From contig CAZEAC010000017.1 of assembly GCA_964510065.1 (NCBI GenBank), positions 1 to 64,000 on the forward strand: a stretch of DNA of 64,000 bases, written 5' to 3'. The position numbers were made by a program, and so were the translations under genes. Below the pieces are notes generated by a model that saw only the letters and a list, made by a program, of their open reading frames with translations, was not told the DNA's origin and did no database searches. This DNA comes from CAZEAC01 sp964510065 (GTDB lineage Bacteria > Bdellovibrionota_C > UBA2361 > CAIXSY01). This document shows positions 62,076 through 64,000 of this stretch, in pieces. Each line of letters opens with the position of its first letter. Within the stretch, counting starts at the first letter, position 1.

Positions 62076-63320
62076 GTGAACTTGCCAAAACCCGTTATTG
62101 TAGCTCTTTTTTTATTCACGCACTCGTTGCTCGCTTTCTCCGAATCATCGCGAGTAAGCCTAGAGCAGGTATTGGCATCAACACTCGCAGGCAGTCCGGA
62201 ACTTCAGCAAATTGACGCGGCAAAAGCAGCTGAGCTTGCCACGGCTTTGGGCGCAGGCCTCCTTGCAGACCCAATAGTTTCGGTGCGAGTCGGACTGCGC
62301 CAAGGCGGCGGAGAACGCGGCGACAACGAGATCGAGGCCACACTCACACAGCCTCTAAGACCCTCGGATATTGGCGCACGCGCGAATTTTGTCACGCTCA
62401 TTCGGGAAAGTGCAGAGACGGCAAGCGCTGGTGCGATTAGAGAATTACTCGCCAACACCTCCGCTATGTATGTCGAAGCGTGGGGCCTTGAACAGCAACG
62501 CGATTCCTACCGCGAGGCGCTTACATTCTCAAAACGGATCTCAAAGACCCTGTCCCATGCCGCAACTTTAGGTACCGTAGATCAGAATCTATCGGCGCTC
62601 ATCGACGCTCAGCAGAAGCGATCACAGGCGCTTCTCGGCATGACCCAATCCGCGCTTCTTGAGAAAAAGTCAGCTCTCGCGCGGCGCAGCGGACTTCGCT
62701 TTGCCCTTCTCAGTGAGTCAGTGCTTTCCGAACCAGCACTTTCAGAACTTCCCACATTTGACGAGCTTTTGGAAAAAATTAAGGAAGATCCACGTGGTGA
62801 GCAGATCCAGTTGCAGATTCTACGGAATAAACTTGGGCAACAGGTGCGTGTAGCGTCTCAGGACCGTGTGTCTGCCATAGAGCCTGAGATCGGTTTCCAT
62901 CACAACGACGCCGGAACAGATCAACTGATCGTCGGTTTATCGCTGCCGCTTCCGCTCTGGAATGGTAACGGGAGCGAGCGCGCGTCTGCCGAAGCCGCGC
63001 TGGCCGCCGTTGACGCTCGACTTGCACAATTTTCACATCCCGACTTTGAAAGCCTGCTTCGTGCGGAGTTTGATTCTAGCGTCTATCTTAGCGCCAAGTG
63101 CCACGACTACGACCAATCAGTGATTCCAGCGTTTTCAAAATTAGTGAGCTCTGAAGAGCAGCGTCTTGCGCAGGGCCAAGGGGCGCTTTTTCAGCTTTGG
63201 GAATATGCTACTGAGCTTGCTCAGGCTCGAAAGGAGTGGATAGATTGCCAGCGTGAAGCATTCGCCTCTCGTAACAAGTTGCTCGCGCGTGCGGGACTCT
63301 CTATTTTCGGAGGAAGATGA
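62076..63320 (+). CDS. TolC/CusC-family outer membrane efflux protein
   Basis: The start is GTG 62076. A signal peptide of about 24 residues (VIVALFLFTHSLLAFSESSR) precedes an outer-membrane efflux domain with two halves: VSLEQVLASTLAGSPELQQI, then PIVSVRVGLRQGGGERGDNE and, in the second half, VGLSLPLPLWNGNGSERASA. The later coiled region and the sequence GALFQLWEYATELAQARKEW fit CzcC/CusC proteins of heavy-metal efflux systems. It forms the exit duct for a tripartite pump. Its stop overlaps the start of the adaptor gene (ATGA). Confidence 0.92.
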   Translation: MNLPKPVIVALFLFTHSLLAFSESSRVSLEQVLASTLAGSPELQQIDAAKAAELATALGAGLLADPIVSVRVGLRQGGGERGDNEIEATLTQPLRPSDIGARANFVTLIRESAETASAGAIRELLANTSAMYVEAWGLEQQRDSYREALTFSKRISKTLSHAATLGTVDQNLSALIDAQQKRSQALLGMTQSALLEKKSALARRSGLRFALLSESVLSEPALSELPTFDELLEKIKEDPRGEQIQLQILRNKLGQQVRVASQDRVSAIEPEIGFHHNDAGTDQLIVGLSLPLPLWNGNGSERASAEAALAAVDARLAQFSHPDFESLLRAEFDSSVYLSAKCHDYDQSVIPAFSKLVSSEEQRLAQGQGALFQLWEYATELAQARKEWIDCQREAFASRNKLLARAGLSIFGGR

Positions 63321-64000
63321 ATCGAAGCCAGGTTTTCAAGAGTCTGACATTTCTGCAAGGGGCGCTCATAGCCTTAAGCATTACGCTTATTCCAGCACCT
63401 TTTGCGTACGCACATGGTGGCGATGAGCATGCTGCCCCATCCGATTCGGGCTCTGCCATGCTCACGGAGCCTCTGACACTTTCAACAAGCACGGTAAAGA
63501 ATCTTGGCATTGAATCAATGCGGGTAACCCCACGAAGTTTTCCCATCACCGTCAATATGTTTGGAATAGTCGCCGCTCTTCCTGAGAAATACGCGAAAGT
63601 AAGCACGCGCTTTAGCGGCAGAATCAAGTCAATTTTCGCCAAAGTTGGACAGAGCGTTAAAAAAGAAGATCTGCTTCTTATCGTTGAGCCGCTTCAGGTT
63701 GGCAGCTCCGATGTGAGCATCCGTGCGCCGATCGCAGGGACTATTACCGCGCAGTCATTTGAAGCCCTGGGTGAACCTGTGAGCCCCGAGACAACGCTGC
63801 TTGAAATCATTGATACAAGCGAAGTGCTAATACGCGGTGAGCTTTACGAGAGCCCTGATTTTTCGCAGATCGCCGTCGGGCAGCGCGCTGAAGCAATTAC
63901 GCCGCTTTCAGGTGAGGCCCGTTTTCAGGGAGTGGTGGATAGAATCAATCCCTCACTGCAGCCCGGAAGTCTTACCTTCGAAGTTTTCGCGAAGTTTCCA
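63317..64000 (+). CDS. RND efflux periplasmic adaptor (CusB/CzcB-like), 3' part missing
   Basis: ATG 63317 follows GGAGGAAG. The visible 228 residues contain a signal peptide (about 1-32, ending AYA), a His-rich stretch (HGGDEHAAP) of the sort seen in metal-efflux adaptors, and the barrel-sandwich halves: SIFAKVGQSVKKEDLLLIVE and VSIRAPIAGTITAQSFEALG, then EPVSPETTLLEII. The next part is VLIRGELYESPDFSQIAVGQ. The gene runs off the right edge, where the beta-barrel and probably the RND pump gene would follow. Metal specificity (Cu/Ag or Zn/Co/Cd) cannot be told. Confidence 0.9.
   Translation, partial: MNRSQVFKSLTFLQGALIALSITLIPAPFAYAHGGDEHAAPSDSGSAMLTEPLTLSTSTVKNLGIESMRVTPRSFPITVNMFGIVAALPEKYAKVSTRFSGRIKSIFAKVGQSVKKEDLLLIVEPLQVGSSDVSIRAPIAGTITAQSFEALGEPVSPETTLLEIIDTSEVLIRGELYESPDFSQIAVGQRAEAITPLSGEARFQGVVDRINPSLQPGSLTFEVFAKFP

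Overview
The window reads as a scaffold from an uncultured Gram-negative bacterium. It has about 50 protein genes on both strands, one tRNA and three runs of exactly ten N (4960-4969, 35066-35075, 44348-44357) that mark assembly gaps. The diderm envelope is explicit: BamA, Skp/OmpH, LpxA, LpxI, LolC/E and LolD, a Wza-type exporter, TolC and many lipoproteins. LpxI instead of LpxH, and the order lysS-lolC-lolD-bamA-skp-fabZ-lpxA-lpxI, resemble deltaproteobacterial lineages in the broad sense. I cannot name a genus.

Layout. 1-7 kb: a truncated collagen-like secreted protein, a signal-less BtuF-like protein, a LysM lipoprotein, tRNA-Leu(GAG), secG, an Mrp ATPase and a radical SAM gene broken by a frameshift and a gap. 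7-20 kb: cutA, several unknown secreted proteins, an mltD-like/ispF operon, a lipoprotein with an L,D-transpeptidase-like domain that lacks its catalytic residues, a NYN-like protein, dnaB, an HDAC-family deacetylase, a tandem Lrp-like regulator and a MoxR-like ATPase. 20-35 kb: one long minus-strand array. It starts with lysS and the lipoprotein-sorting, outer-membrane and lipid A genes, and continues into an exopolysaccharide set (TPR protein, SBP5-like fragment, Wza, Wzc). 35-38 kb: a Ser/Thr kinase, OmpR-type regulator and histidine kinase operon on the plus strand.

38-48.6 kb is the least ordinary part. It is a plus-strand run of exported proteins that I do not recognise as a named system. 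Two large neighbouring proteins (642 and 866 residues) are paralogues built on alpha/beta-hydrolase-like modules and coiled coils. One keeps a GxSxG nucleophile elbow; the other has lost it and carries a Ca-binding-like loop and a Vps62-like C-terminus. They are followed by two secreted coiled-coil proteins, a 1024-residue exported protein and a lipoprotein. 48.6-62 kb holds an MFS transporter, a SUI1/YciH factor, a secreted glucose/sorbosone dehydrogenase-like protein with Calx-beta repeats, a divergent aldehyde dehydrogenase-like protein, a small protein resembling type III needle subunits, an alpha/beta hydrolase, a 3-methyladenine DNA glycosylase, a TerB-like protein and a Cys-rich exported protein. 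The window ends in a CusC/CusB-like efflux operon that runs off the right edge.

Five copies of a dispersed palindrome built on CCACAGAG sit in intergenic spaces, including one between bamA and skp. A second dispersed motif, TAACTACTCATT followed by GTGAACGTGC-like sequence, occurs at least twice, with a weaker third copy beside one palindrome.
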